DNA from: Motiliproteus sp036961355
GTDB taxonomy: Bacteria; Pseudomonadota; Gammaproteobacteria; Pseudomonadales; Balneatricaceae
DNA length: 64,000 bases
Direction of reading: 5' to 3'
Assembly (NCBI GenBank): GCA_036961355.1
Contig: JBALVL010000018.1
Span: 1 to 64,000 of the forward strand
A program made the position numbers and the translations under genes. This document shows, one piece after another, positions 8,139-15,726 of this stretch (positions within the stretch are counted from its first letter, which is position 1; every line of letters begins with the position of its first letter). The notes below the pieces were generated by a model. The model was not told the origin of the DNA and did not search any database. It was given only the letters and a program-made list of their open reading frames with translations.

Positions 8139-8218
8139 TGCTGCACCGCAGCAGATGAAGCTACTATAAAATATCTCCGCCAAAGGTGTCAACGATTTTA
8201 TTGTGCAGTGCACAATAA
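8139..8218 (-). promoter_or_regulatory. Phasin 2 promoter with flanking TGC-N3-GCA operators
   Basis: On the minus strand TTGACA (8192-8187) and TATAGT (8168-8163) are 18 nt apart. Upstream of -35 lies a perfect 10-bp palindrome around one base (8198-8218; ATTGTGCA-G-TGCACAAT core). Downstream of the start point is TGCTGC-ACC-GCAGCA (8139-8153). Both centre on TGC-N3-GCA, as at phasin 1, which suggests one repressor binding on both sides of the promoter. Confidence 0.8.
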
Positions 8219-8266
8219 TCTTTAAGGGCTTAATCTACGCGGCTTGATGAATGACTCAGGACACCT

Positions 8267-9202
8267 TCAGGCCTCTACTGAGGTTTCATAAAACAGTTCT
8301 ACCGGCATGGCCAAGCGAGCGCGTAATGCTACGCCCAACCGATCCATCTCAGTATCACTCCACGGTTTAGCCTCAGCCTCAGACGGCTGCCGAGCCAAAG
8401 TATAGGCCTGGATTTTTTCAAGCTGCACGCCAGCATCCGATAACTGCTGCACCAAATCGATATAACGATCATAGTAGTCGTCATCAAACTCAGACGCCTG
8501 CCAGCTGAAAAAACAGGATTGCAGTACCAATGGATACTGAGACCCGAACGCTTTTATCTTACTGATCAGCCGATCAAACCGGAGCTCGGTACGATTGAGC
8601 TGCTGCAGTGACTGCTCGTCCCAATAATCGAGCTTGCACCAAACTTCACCTGCGGCCTGATAAAACGGCTGCCACAAAGGCTGCAGGTCTTTACGCTCCA
8701 GACCGGTGCCGTTAGTGAACAGCACCAGCTTCACCTCCGCCGCCAGTTTAAACTCCTGCTTGAGATCCAACAGCAGCTGTAACACTTGCGGCAAAATCCG
8801 CACGGTTGTGGGTTCACCATCACCAGCCAGCCCGATATCCTTAAGCGGATACCCCCGGTAACCTTCTTCGGCGATAGCCGTCAGCCAGTGCCGCAACTCC
8901 CGTTCGATCTGCTTGAGTGACGGCTCCTTGATCGGCAGATCTTCATTGCGCTCAACCTGGCAATAGACGCAGTCAAAGTTACAACGCTTATCGGGATTTA
9001 GATTGATGCCCAGCGATAAACCGCCCGAGCGCCGGGAGATCACCGGATAAACCAGTTGATCAAATTCATTCAGCCGACTATGGCTGTCATAACCTAAGGT
9101 GATATTGCTCTCAAGCAGCTGTGTCGCTTGATGACGCGCCTCACTTTCGGACTTGCTAAGGTCTTCGGTAACCTCTTCAACCACGTCGATACGATCACTC
9201 AT
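8267..9202 (-). CDS. Radical SAM protein
   Basis: The 311-residue protein carries the radical SAM cluster motif CNFDCVYC (Cys74, 78, 81), which binds a 4Fe-4S cluster and S-adenosylmethionine. GLAGDGEPTT supplies the GGE-like SAM-binding segment. The pattern is that of the small COG0731-like radical SAM proteins often annotated only by family. The substrate is unknown. The ATG at 9202 overlaps the pdxJ stop as TGATG, pointing to translational coupling; a TTG one codon earlier is less likely. No terminator is obvious after the stop. Confidence 0.8.
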   Translation of the reverse strand: MSDRIDVVEEVTEDLSKSESEARHQATQLLESNITLGYDSHSRLNEFDQLVYPVISRRSGGLSLGINLNPDKRCNFDCVYCQVERNEDLPIKEPSLKQIERELRHWLTAIAEEGYRGYPLKDIGLAGDGEPTTVRILPQVLQLLLDLKQEFKLAAEVKLVLFTNGTGLERKDLQPLWQPFYQAAGEVWCKLDYWDEQSLQQLNRTELRFDRLISKIKAFGSQYPLVLQSCFFSWQASEFDDDYYDRYIDLVQQLSDAGVQLEKIQAYTLARQPSEAEAKPWSDTEMDRLGVALRARLAMPVELFYETSVEA

Positions 9203-9975
9203 CAAACCGACTCGATCGCCGCTTTAACCAGGATCGCTTTATACGCAGTAACCGCCTCACCCAATCCCATCATCAGGGCATCGGCGATCAGAGCATGGCC
9301 GATAGAGACTTCAGCCAATCCTGAGATAGACGCCATCAAGGCCAGATTATCCAGATTCAGGTCATGGCCTGCGTTGACCTCCAACCCCGCCGCTGTTGCC
9401 CGCTCGGTAGCAGCCATAAAGGTTTCAAACACCGCTTGCTGCTGCTCGGTACCATAGGCATCGGCGAACGCTTCGGTATAAAGCTCGATACGATTAGCTC
9501 CCAGCGCAGCGGCCAGCTCGATATCCTCAGAGTCAGCATTCATAAACAAGCTGACTCGAATGCCACGTGCTTTGAGCTCATCAATGATCGGCTTTAGCTG
9601 CGGTCCATCCTGCTGCAGGTCCCAACCATGATCTGAGGTTAACTGGTCTTGCGCATCGGGAACCAAGGTACATTGAGCCGGGCGAACCTTACGCACCAGC
9701 TCCAAAAAACCGGGATAGTCCCCGATCGCGCCTTCAAACGGGTTGCCTTCGATATTGAATTCAACCTCCAGCATCGCCGCCAATTCATAGACATCGGCTG
9801 GACGGATATGGCGCAAATCAGGACGTGGATGAACGGTAATGCCATCAGCACCATGGGCGATCGCCACCCGCGCCGCTTCAGCCACGCTAGGTACGCCCGA
9901 CAGGCGCGAATTACGCATCAGCGCGATTTTGTTGAGGTTGACGCTAAGCGCGGTTGAAGTGTTGTTGGCAGACAT
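9202..9975 (-). CDS. pdxJ: Pyridoxine 5'-phosphate synthase
   Basis: This 257-residue cytoplasmic TIM-barrel enzyme condenses 1-deoxyxylulose 5-phosphate with 3-amino-2-oxopropyl phosphate to pyridoxine 5'-phosphate, the last ring-forming step of DXP-dependent vitamin B6 synthesis. Diagnostic stretches are LSVNLNKIALMRNSR, GADGITVHPRPDLRHIR (catalytic His/Arg loop), EFNIEGNPF (catalytic Glu), IRVSLFMNAD, LEVNAGHDLNLDN and EVSIGHALIADAL. Its stop codon overlaps the start of the radical SAM gene. In many gammaproteobacteria pdxJ sits after recO and rnc; that context is absent here. Confidence 0.95.
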   Translation of the reverse strand: MSANNTSTALSVNLNKIALMRNSRLSGVPSVAEAARVAIAHGADGITVHPRPDLRHIRPADVYELAAMLEVEFNIEGNPFEGAIGDYPGFLELVRKVRPAQCTLVPDAQDQLTSDHGWDLQQDGPQLKPIIDELKARGIRVSLFMNADSEDIELAAALGANRIELYTEAFADAYGTEQQQAVFETFMAATERATAAGLEVNAGHDLNLDNLALMASISGLAEVSIGHALIADALMMGLGEAVTAYKAILVKAAIESV

Positions 9976-10035
9976 AAAGACTCTCTATTTATTGGCAATC
10001 TTTTTATTGGTAATTTATCGCATTGATCTGGCACG

Positions 10036-10051
10036 GCTATCGGACGATAGC
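10036..10051. repeat. Short inverted repeat in the pdxJ/ivd divergent region
   Basis: GCTATCG-GA-CGATAGC is a 7-bp dyad with a 2-bp centre. It is a possible operator or terminator-like element in the 287-bp intergenic stretch. Confidence 0.35.
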
Positions 10052-10175
10052 GATACCATCGTCAACAACCCTAAATCTCTACAGCAGTAACCAATATTGT
10101 AGGGACTTTCGCACCAATAAACAGCATCTATCAGCCGTATTAACCGTTGTGATGAACACCCATCAGAAATCAAAC

Positions 10176-10217
10176 ATACGGTAGCGTATTGACAGTTTAA
10201 CGCCAGCACTTTAGGAT
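10176..10217 (+). promoter_or_regulatory. Promoter of the isovaleryl-CoA dehydrogenase gene
   Basis: TTGACA (10189-10194) and TAGGAT (10212-10217) are spaced by exactly 17 nt. The dyad ATACG-GTAG-CGTAT (10176-10189) touches the -35 box and may be a repressor site. A similar TTTACG-GTG-CGTAAA dyad lies before bkdA1. Confidence 0.6.
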
Positions 10218-10262
10218 TGTTCAACAAATAGCCAACCCATATTCGATACAGAGGCACTCTCT

Positions 10263-11429
10263 ATGATTTCCAGCTATAAAGGCTTTAACTTCGATCTTGG
10301 TGAAACCAACGATATGCTGCGCGAGCAGATCAATGCCTTCGCCTCTGCAGAGATCGCTCCACGCGCCGAGCAGATAGATCAGGAAAACGAGTTCCCGATG
10401 GACCTGTGGCGGAAGTTTGGCGATATGGGCCTACTGGGAATCACCGTACCGGAGCAGTATGGCGGTGTCGAAATGGGCTATCTGGCTCACATCATTGCGA
10501 TGCAGGAGATCAGCCGGGCCTCGGCATCTGTTGGCCTGTCTTACGGCGCCCACTCCAACCTGTGTGTCAATCAGATCAACCGTAACGGTAGCCACGAGCA
10601 GAAAGCTCAATACCTGCCCAAACTCCTCAGTGGCGAGCATATTGGCGCCTTGGCCATGTCCGAGCCCAATGCCGGTTCCGACGTCGTCAGCATGAAGCTC
10701 ACCGCCCGCGATAATGGCGACCATTACTTGCTTAACGGCAACAAAATGTGGATCACCAACGGTCCCGATGCCCACGTCTACGTCATCTACGCCAAAACTG
10801 ATACCAGCAAAGGCGCACACGGCATCACCACCTTTATCGTCGATCGGGACGCTCCCGGTTTCTCACGGCATCAAAAGCTGGATAAACTGGGTATGCGAGG
10901 TTCCAACACTTGCGAACTGGTATTCCAGGACTGCGTCGTACCTAAAGAGAACATCCTCGGCGAACTTAACGGTGGCGTTAAGGTTCTGATGAGTGGCCTC
11001 GACTACGAACGTGCCGTGTTGTCCGGTGGTCCGCTAGGAATCATGGATGCTTGTATGGATCTGGCGCTTCCTTACTGCCGTGATCGTCAACAGTTCGGCA
11101 AAGCGATCGGTGAATTCCAGCTGGTTCAGGGCAAGCTGGCCGACATGTACACGGGTATGAACGCAGCCAAGTCTTACACCTACGCCGTGGCTCGCGCCTG
11201 TGATCGTGGCGAGACAACCCGTAAAGATGCGGCTGGGGTCATCCTTTATACCGCGGAATTAGCCACCAAGATGGCGCTGGACACCATTCAGCTGCTCGGT
11301 GGTAACGGTTATATCAACGAGTTCGCCAGTGGCCGCCTGCTGCGTGATGCCAAGCTGTACGAGATCGGTGCCGGTACCTCAGAGATCCGCCGCATGCTGA
11401 TCGGTCGCGAACTGTTTAACGGCAACTAA
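10263..11429 (+). CDS. ivd: Isovaleryl-CoA dehydrogenase
   Basis: The 388-residue flavoprotein belongs to the acyl-CoA dehydrogenase family and oxidises isovaleryl-CoA to 3-methylcrotonyl-CoA in leucine breakdown, passing electrons to ETF. The isovaleryl type is indicated by the catalytic Glu in the GLDYERAVLSGGPLGIMD helix (Glu249) rather than the C-terminal position used by most relatives. Family signatures AMSEPNAGSDV (131-141) and QLLGGNGY with a GTSEI ending are present. The other liu genes (methylcrotonyl-CoA carboxylase, HMG-CoA lyase) do not follow, so the gene is separated from its usual operon. The bkd genes at 20-24 kb supply the preceding step. Confidence 0.9.
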   Translation: MISSYKGFNFDLGETNDMLREQINAFASAEIAPRAEQIDQENEFPMDLWRKFGDMGLLGITVPEQYGGVEMGYLAHIIAMQEISRASASVGLSYGAHSNLCVNQINRNGSHEQKAQYLPKLLSGEHIGALAMSEPNAGSDVVSMKLTARDNGDHYLLNGNKMWITNGPDAHVYVIYAKTDTSKGAHGITTFIVDRDAPGFSRHQKLDKLGMRGSNTCELVFQDCVVPKENILGELNGGVKVLMSGLDYERAVLSGGPLGIMDACMDLALPYCRDRQQFGKAIGEFQLVQGKLADMYTGMNAAKSYTYAVARACDRGETTRKDAAGVILYTAELATKMALDTIQLLGGNGYINEFASGRLLRDAKLYEIGAGTSEIRRMLIGRELFNGN

Positions 11430-11459
11430 GCCGCTAATCAGGCTACCGCAAAACGTAAT

Positions 11460-11490
11460 AAGGGCAGCCATTCAATGGCTGCCCTTTTTT
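11460..11490 (+). terminator. Terminator of ivd
   Basis: AAGGGCAGCCATT (11460-11472) pairs with AATGGCTGCCCTT over a very tight loop, followed by T6. Confidence 0.9.
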
Positions 11491-11551
11491 GTGCCTGTTG
11501 CTGGCTATGTTTGGATGCCTTCATACTTGAATACATGACTTGATGAATAGA

Positions 11552-12610
11552 CTAGTAGTGCTGGCGCTTCTCCTCTTCGAGAAAGTACAGGTTCATCGTC
11601 CCGAACCCCTTAATCTCGGTAGCTCCACGCTCGGTGCAGAGAAAGCCATCTTTAATCAATTCGTAAGTTTCCTCGTTTAGGGTGATCCGCATCGGCTCCG
11701 ACAGGCTTTCCATCCGTGCTGCCAGGTTGACCCCCGGACCAAACAGATCGTAGACGTACTTTTGAATCCCCACCAGCGAGCCGATCACCGTGCCGGTATT
11801 CATGCCGATCCGACAGCGCCACTGAGTCGGATGGGCGGCGTTGCGCTTCTCCAGATAGCGCCGCATCCGTAACGCCACCTTAGCGATATTAGCGGTGTGT
11901 TCGGTACTTTCCTGAGGTACCCCAGAAACCGCCATATAAGCATCACCGATGGTGCGTATTCGCTCGCAACCAAACATCTCGACGATACGGTCAAAGGCAG
12001 AAAAAATATCGTTGAGCTCAGACACCAACGCACTGGCATCCTGCGAGATCGTCATCTCGGTAAAACGGACAAAATCGAGCATCAGTATCGATGCATTTTC
12101 AAACTTCTGCGGCGTGGTGGTACCGAAATCTTTGAGCTCTTCATAAACTTGCTTGGGCATGACATTCAGCAGTAATCGTTCTACCCGGTCCTTCTCTTTC
12201 TCTAATTCCTTGGCATTCTTCTCAGCCATCTTCGAATAGGAGTCGAGCATGTACTGACTCTCCTTCTCCTTGGAGATGTCTCTGCCCTCTACCAAAATCT
12301 GGGTATTACCACCAATCTCTATCGTGCGCAGCTCAATCCGTACAGGGATCGTTCGACCTTTGACTTCGGTTTCAGATTCAAAACTGTACTTTCCTCGATC
12401 GCTAACCCGCTGGGTCGCTTTGTCAGCTTCCATGGTGACCAACCGTTGAGGCAGCAGATCCTGGCCATCATCTGGCAGCGGAAACCAGTCGAAGAAGCAG
12501 GCGTTCTCAAACAGCAACGCCCAGCTGGTGCGATCCACGAGCGCAACCGCGTGTCCGATATGCTGCAGCAGTTGTCTGGTATCGATTGAGTCTTCCATAG
12601 CCACCGCCAT
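11552..12610 (-). CDS. Class III nucleotidyl cyclase with PAS and coiled coil
   Basis: The 352-residue soluble protein has a PAS-like N-terminal domain (about 8-115), a signalling coiled coil (120-165, including ERLLLNVMPKQVYEEL) and a class III cyclase catalytic domain (172-345). Metal-binding Asp179 (LMLDFVRFT) and Asp223 (TIGDAYM) are present, as are the transition-state Asn295/Arg299 (VNLAAR). Asp288 in YDLFG is the adenine-selecting residue of adenylyl cyclases, where guanylyl cyclases have Cys. The partner position holds Arg219 instead of Lys, which is unusual. cAMP is the likelier product. The ATG at 12610 overlaps the stop of the upstream globin gene (TGATG), so the two are translationally coupled. 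Confidence 0.85.
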   Translation of the reverse strand: MAVAMEDSIDTRQLLQHIGHAVALVDRTSWALLFENACFFDWFPLPDDGQDLLPQRLVTMEADKATQRVSDRGKYSFESETEVKGRTIPVRIELRTIEIGGNTQILVEGRDISKEKESQYMLDSYSKMAEKNAKELEKEKDRVERLLLNVMPKQVYEELKDFGTTTPQKFENASILMLDFVRFTEMTISQDASALVSELNDIFSAFDRIVEMFGCERIRTIGDAYMAVSGVPQESTEHTANIAKVALRMRRYLEKRNAAHPTQWRCRIGMNTGTVIGSLVGIQKYVYDLFGPGVNLAARMESLSEPMRITLNEETYELIKDGFLCTERGATEIKGFGTMNLYFLEEEKRQHY

Positions 12611-12972
12611 CAAGGCTTGGTCACGATATAACGTTTACGGCCAACCACCTCTCTAATAATCAGAGAGATGTCACCCTCCTCAAGATCAAAGTCTTCCAGC
12701 GTAAATCTCAGCAACTTCACCACCTCATCAAAGGAGGCCTCATCGATATCAAGACGTGCATGCACCCGCTCCAGCGCCTCATTGGAAAAACTGGCAGGAC
12801 CGCCCATGATAGAGGCGATAAATTTGGTTTGATGATCGATCAGGCGGCGCATATCCAGCCCCTGAAAATAGGGATTCAAACGCTCTGACTCGAGTACTTC
12901 GCTATAAAAAGCCGACACGATACGACTGACAGTCGCGAAACCACCGTACTTGTCGAAAAGGACTTTATGCAT
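12610..12972 (-). CDS. Group I truncated haemoglobin (trHbN-like)
   Basis: The 120-residue protein matches group I truncated globins: FDKYGGFATVSRIVSAFY start, Tyr23 (B10), Gln48 (E11), the GGP turn (57-59) and proximal His71 in RVHARLDI. The Tyr/Gln distal pair is that of M. tuberculosis trHbN, which binds O2 tightly and oxidises NO. The start at 12972 is set by GGAGG 5 nt upstream; the longer frame to 13134 has no such support and adds non-globin residues. Its stop overlaps the cyclase ATG. A haem-gas sensor feeding the cyclase is inferred from this coupling. Confidence 0.85.
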   Translation of the reverse strand: MHKVLFDKYGGFATVSRIVSAFYSEVLESERLNPYFQGLDMRRLIDHQTKFIASIMGGPASFSNEALERVHARLDIDEASFDEVVKLLRFTLEDFDLEEGDISLIIREVVGRKRYIVTKP

Positions 12973-13040
12973 GTCGCCTCCAGACCATAACTTGAATAAG
13001 TGGATAAGAAAATCTGGCGACAAAAGCGCGGCATAATGGC

Positions 13041-13068
13041 TGTATATAAATTGAATCAGATTAGGCAA
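13041..13068 (-). promoter_or_regulatory. Candidate promoter of the globin-cyclase operon
   Basis: On the minus strand TTGCCT (13068-13063) and TATACA (13046-13041) are 16 nt apart, about 70 nt before the globin start. The rest of the gene-free stretch 12973-13343 shows no clear structure. Confidence 0.45.
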
Positions 13069-13343
13069 ATGGACACCGGTGTGATGACAATCACGCGGAT
13101 AGGTAGCCATCGCCAACTGCCGCCAAGTCATCAATTAATACCTATCAAATCAGCCTAGATACTAACAGTCGCTACTTCAGGTTAGCTCAAATACGGCGCA
13201 TCGTCCGACGCAAGCAGGTGTTGACCCGTCATAGGGCTATCACAAAACAGCCCCTTGGAGGTGCTTAACACAGGCGACAATCGACCCAGCACAGAGGTTG
13301 CAAGCCAACAGCAGTATGAATTTCAAAACACGCTTTGAATAAC

Positions 13344-13940
13344 TTAACGAATCAACAGCGCCGCACAGAGCTGGCGCAGATCAGACTCATCAGCCAGCGC
13401 TGCAGAAGAGGTATTGAGGAGGCTGCTACCGAAAATGTAGCTGTAAAAAAGATACGCTCGAGCATAGGCATCTTCATCGGAAGACGACACATCACGATAA
13501 AGACTGGCGACCGAAATCAAGCGCTGTTCATCGACCTGAGAAACGACGGCCGCCGCTTTTGGATCACTACGTGCCCAATCCCGCACAGCCAACTCAATCG
13601 CATTACCTCTGGGGTTGGAGCGATCCATATACAAGCGTAACAGCTCGCTGAGTATCTCTTGCGCGGGTTTGTCACCAGCAACTTGACGCTGAATAGTCGC
13701 TATCCGCCCTTCCCGCCAGGACTCTAACAGCTGCTCCAATAACTCGGGACGATTTTTGAAATGCCAATAAAAACTGCCCTTAGTCACATTCAGACGCTTA
13801 GCCAGCACCTCAACTTTGACACTGGCCATACCGCCTTCTGCCAAGGCTGACAGGGCCTCATAAATCCAGGCTTCGGGTTTGAGTTTTGAGTTCATCGGTT
13901 GTCTGCGACCTAAGCGTTCAATCTCGAATTGAGTCGCCAT
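13344..13940 (-). CDS. TetR family transcriptional regulator
   Basis: The 198-residue protein has a TetR-type N-terminal helix-turn-helix (ALSALAEGGMASVKVEVLAKRL then NVTKGSFYWHFKNRPEL, about 29-68). An all-helical ligand-binding domain follows. A second start at Met16 (13895) is possible and would give 183 residues. Neither start has a strong ribosome binding site. It lies 39 bp after the thioesterase gene on the same strand and probably regulates that small operon. The ligand is unknown, but acyl-CoA-like molecules would fit the neighbour. Confidence 0.8.
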   Translation of the reverse strand: MATQFEIERLGRRQPMNSKLKPEAWIYEALSALAEGGMASVKVEVLAKRLNVTKGSFYWHFKNRPELLEQLLESWREGRIATIQRQVAGDKPAQEILSELLRLYMDRSNPRGNAIELAVRDWARSDPKAAAVVSQVDEQRLISVASLYRDVSSSDEDAYARAYLFYSYIFGSSLLNTSSAALADESDLRQLCAALLIR

Positions 13941-13979
13941 AATACGGACTCGGTACGATCGCCACCAGCCCCGAGAAAA

Positions 13980-14453
13980 CTACAACGACAGAGATCGGCC
14001 CACGCCTTCGGGAATAGCCAGGCTTCGATGCTGCTGAGCCATCGACTGCAACTGCTCCAATGCCGCTTCGGGTAGCGGGCAGCTACGACCAGTTTCCAGG
14101 TCAACGTGCACCAGAATCAACTCATTGGTTGCCGCCAGGAAGCCATCACTTGAGTGAAACATCTGATGAAATATACGTAATTTCTTGGCGTCAAACTCAA
14201 GTAACTGGGTGGTACAACTGATAGGAGCCGCTTCTTTCAACTCACGCTTGTAGGTTACGTTCATATCAACCACAAAAAGCGACTTGCGAGTATCACGGGT
14301 ATATTCAGGGCCTAGCCCCAAATTAGAATTAAAGATATCGGTAGCCTGATCAAACGCCACCACATAGTAGGCGACGTTCATATGGCCGTTAAAATCGATC
14401 CAGTCCTCTTGCACGCAGGACTGATAACCACAAAAAGGGACTCGAGCATCCAT
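13980..14453 (-). CDS. Hotdog-fold acyl-CoA thioesterase
   Basis: The 157-residue protein has the 4HBT-like hotdog pattern CVQEDWIDFNGHMNVAYYVVAFD, with the catalytic Asp in DFNGHMN. It should hydrolyse an acyl-CoA in the cytoplasm. The sequence style resembles thioesterases linked to carnitine or betaine metabolism (betainyl-CoA thioesterase type), but no carnitine genes lie nearby, so the substrate stays open. GGAGAG lies 5 nt before the ATG. It forms a short operon with the downstream TetR gene. Confidence 0.78.
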   Translation of the reverse strand: MDARVPFCGYQSCVQEDWIDFNGHMNVAYYVVAFDQATDIFNSNLGLGPEYTRDTRKSLFVVDMNVTYKRELKEAAPISCTTQLLEFDAKKLRIFHQMFHSSDGFLAATNELILVHVDLETGRSCPLPEAALEQLQSMAQQHRSLAIPEGVGRSLSL

Positions 14454-14550
14454 CTCTGCTCTCCATTATTATTTTTATTGGAAAGATGAAAAAACAGAAT
14501 ACATCCAACGATGGTCAAATCATCAGGATTTTTTAGCAGACAATCAACAA

Positions 14551-15516
14551 TTAAAAATTCATTGCGACCAATTTAGCCTGCAACACGGTTAACACTTGCT
14601 TGAGTTGACGAGCATTAATCGCCCCTAGCCTCAACATCTGTTTATCCACAGCAGACAAGTCCTGTAGCTCTGGATCAGCAAAGGTATACATCACCGACGG
14701 CTGCTCCAGCGCCAACGGCTTTGCCAGAACAGGGCTGTTTAGCAGCCGTTCGGTCGCTAACAGCACCCGATCATGGAACGCTTTACGAGGATAGCCCAGC
14801 TCAGCATACGCTTGCTGCATCAACGGGTAATAATTTTGATAAAGGTCTGCCCACTGCTGTGCGTCTACCGCTGTTAACAACTCAACGTAGGTGTTGTAAC
14901 GGCTATGGTTGTAGCCATCCAGCCATTGTTCCAGACCTTTCTTGGACACCCGAAACTTGTCACTCATCGGCATCAGCAAACCATGCTTACGCGGGATTTT
15001 TCCGTCAGCCATGTTGTCGATTGTCACCACCAACTTACGGATCAGTTCTTCATCAACCAACCATTCCGCCAACAGAGAATCGACGGCCAAACCAAGCAAG
15101 GCTGATCGAAATAAGGAGTCGCTTTCGTTGAGCCCCGGCAGGGAAACAGCAGGCCTTTTGGGTGAGGCAGCCGCAACAGGCGCCTGTTGATTATTCGCCG
15201 CAACTGAAGCCAACGGCGGCAACGTCAGCTGGGGATTGTTGGTTGTCGTCCCCCGCTCGACCTCTGAAGGTTGAAGCGGTGCTATGACGGTGCCACTCAC
15301 CACACCGTTTGCCGCCTCTACATCAGAGCCATTACGAGCCGTTTGATGCTCAGTAGCGCCATCTCCGGCAGCACCACTTCCAACACCATACGTCGGTGAC
15401 TGCGCGGGGCCCAATAGCAAATAGCCGATACCAACGACCAGTAGCAGCGCTACCAGAATCAGCAGCAGATGAATTAATGCGATGCCCCGAACCGATCCAT
15501 TAGATCGCTGTAACAT
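14551..15516 (-). CDS. DUF3014 domain-containing membrane protein
   Basis: The 321-residue protein has one N-terminal transmembrane segment (about 12-35). A low-complexity Ala/Gly/Pro/Gln linker (36-125) follows, then a globular DUF3014 domain (126-321) with LPGLNESDSLFRSAL, ELIRKLVVTIDNMADGKIPRKH and YVELLTAVDAQQWADLYQNYYPLMQQAY. The topology places the domain in the periplasm. The function is not known. It appears monocistronic. Confidence 0.82.
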   Translation of the reverse strand: MLQRSNGSVRGIALIHLLLILVALLLVVGIGYLLLGPAQSPTYGVGSGAAGDGATEHQTARNGSDVEAANGVVSGTVIAPLQPSEVERGTTTNNPQLTLPPLASVAANNQQAPVAAASPKRPAVSLPGLNESDSLFRSALLGLAVDSLLAEWLVDEELIRKLVVTIDNMADGKIPRKHGLLMPMSDKFRVSKKGLEQWLDGYNHSRYNTYVELLTAVDAQQWADLYQNYYPLMQQAYAELGYPRKAFHDRVLLATERLLNSPVLAKPLALEQPSVMYTFADPELQDLSAVDKQMLRLGAINARQLKQVLTVLQAKLVAMNF

Positions 15517-15640
15517 ACTAATCTCGCTCTTATAAGTGGCGTTCTTCTAACAGCATCATAGATGAGCTACCCGACAGCAACCAGTGCTTTATTTCTAAGC
15601 CCAAGACTTTACAACAACGCGACAAACAAACTGAACAGAC

Positions 15641-15675
15641 AAAAAAGCCCGCAACAGAAAGCTGTTGCGGGCTTT
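15641..15675. terminator. Terminator of icd
   Basis: AAAGCCCGCAACAG (15644-15657) pairs with CTGTTGCGGGCTTT (15662-15675) over a 4-nt loop. On the minus strand a T6 run follows. Confidence 0.9.
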
Positions 15676-15726
15676 AGGAATACCAAAGCGGCTTATCTCA
15701 ACCGCTGCAATCAGCTAGCAGGGAAA

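Noticed and set aside
12973..13134. N-terminal extension of the truncated haemoglobin (54 residues)
   Set aside because: The internal ATG at 12972 has a GGAGG site and gives a standard 120-residue globin; the extension overlaps the candidate promoter.
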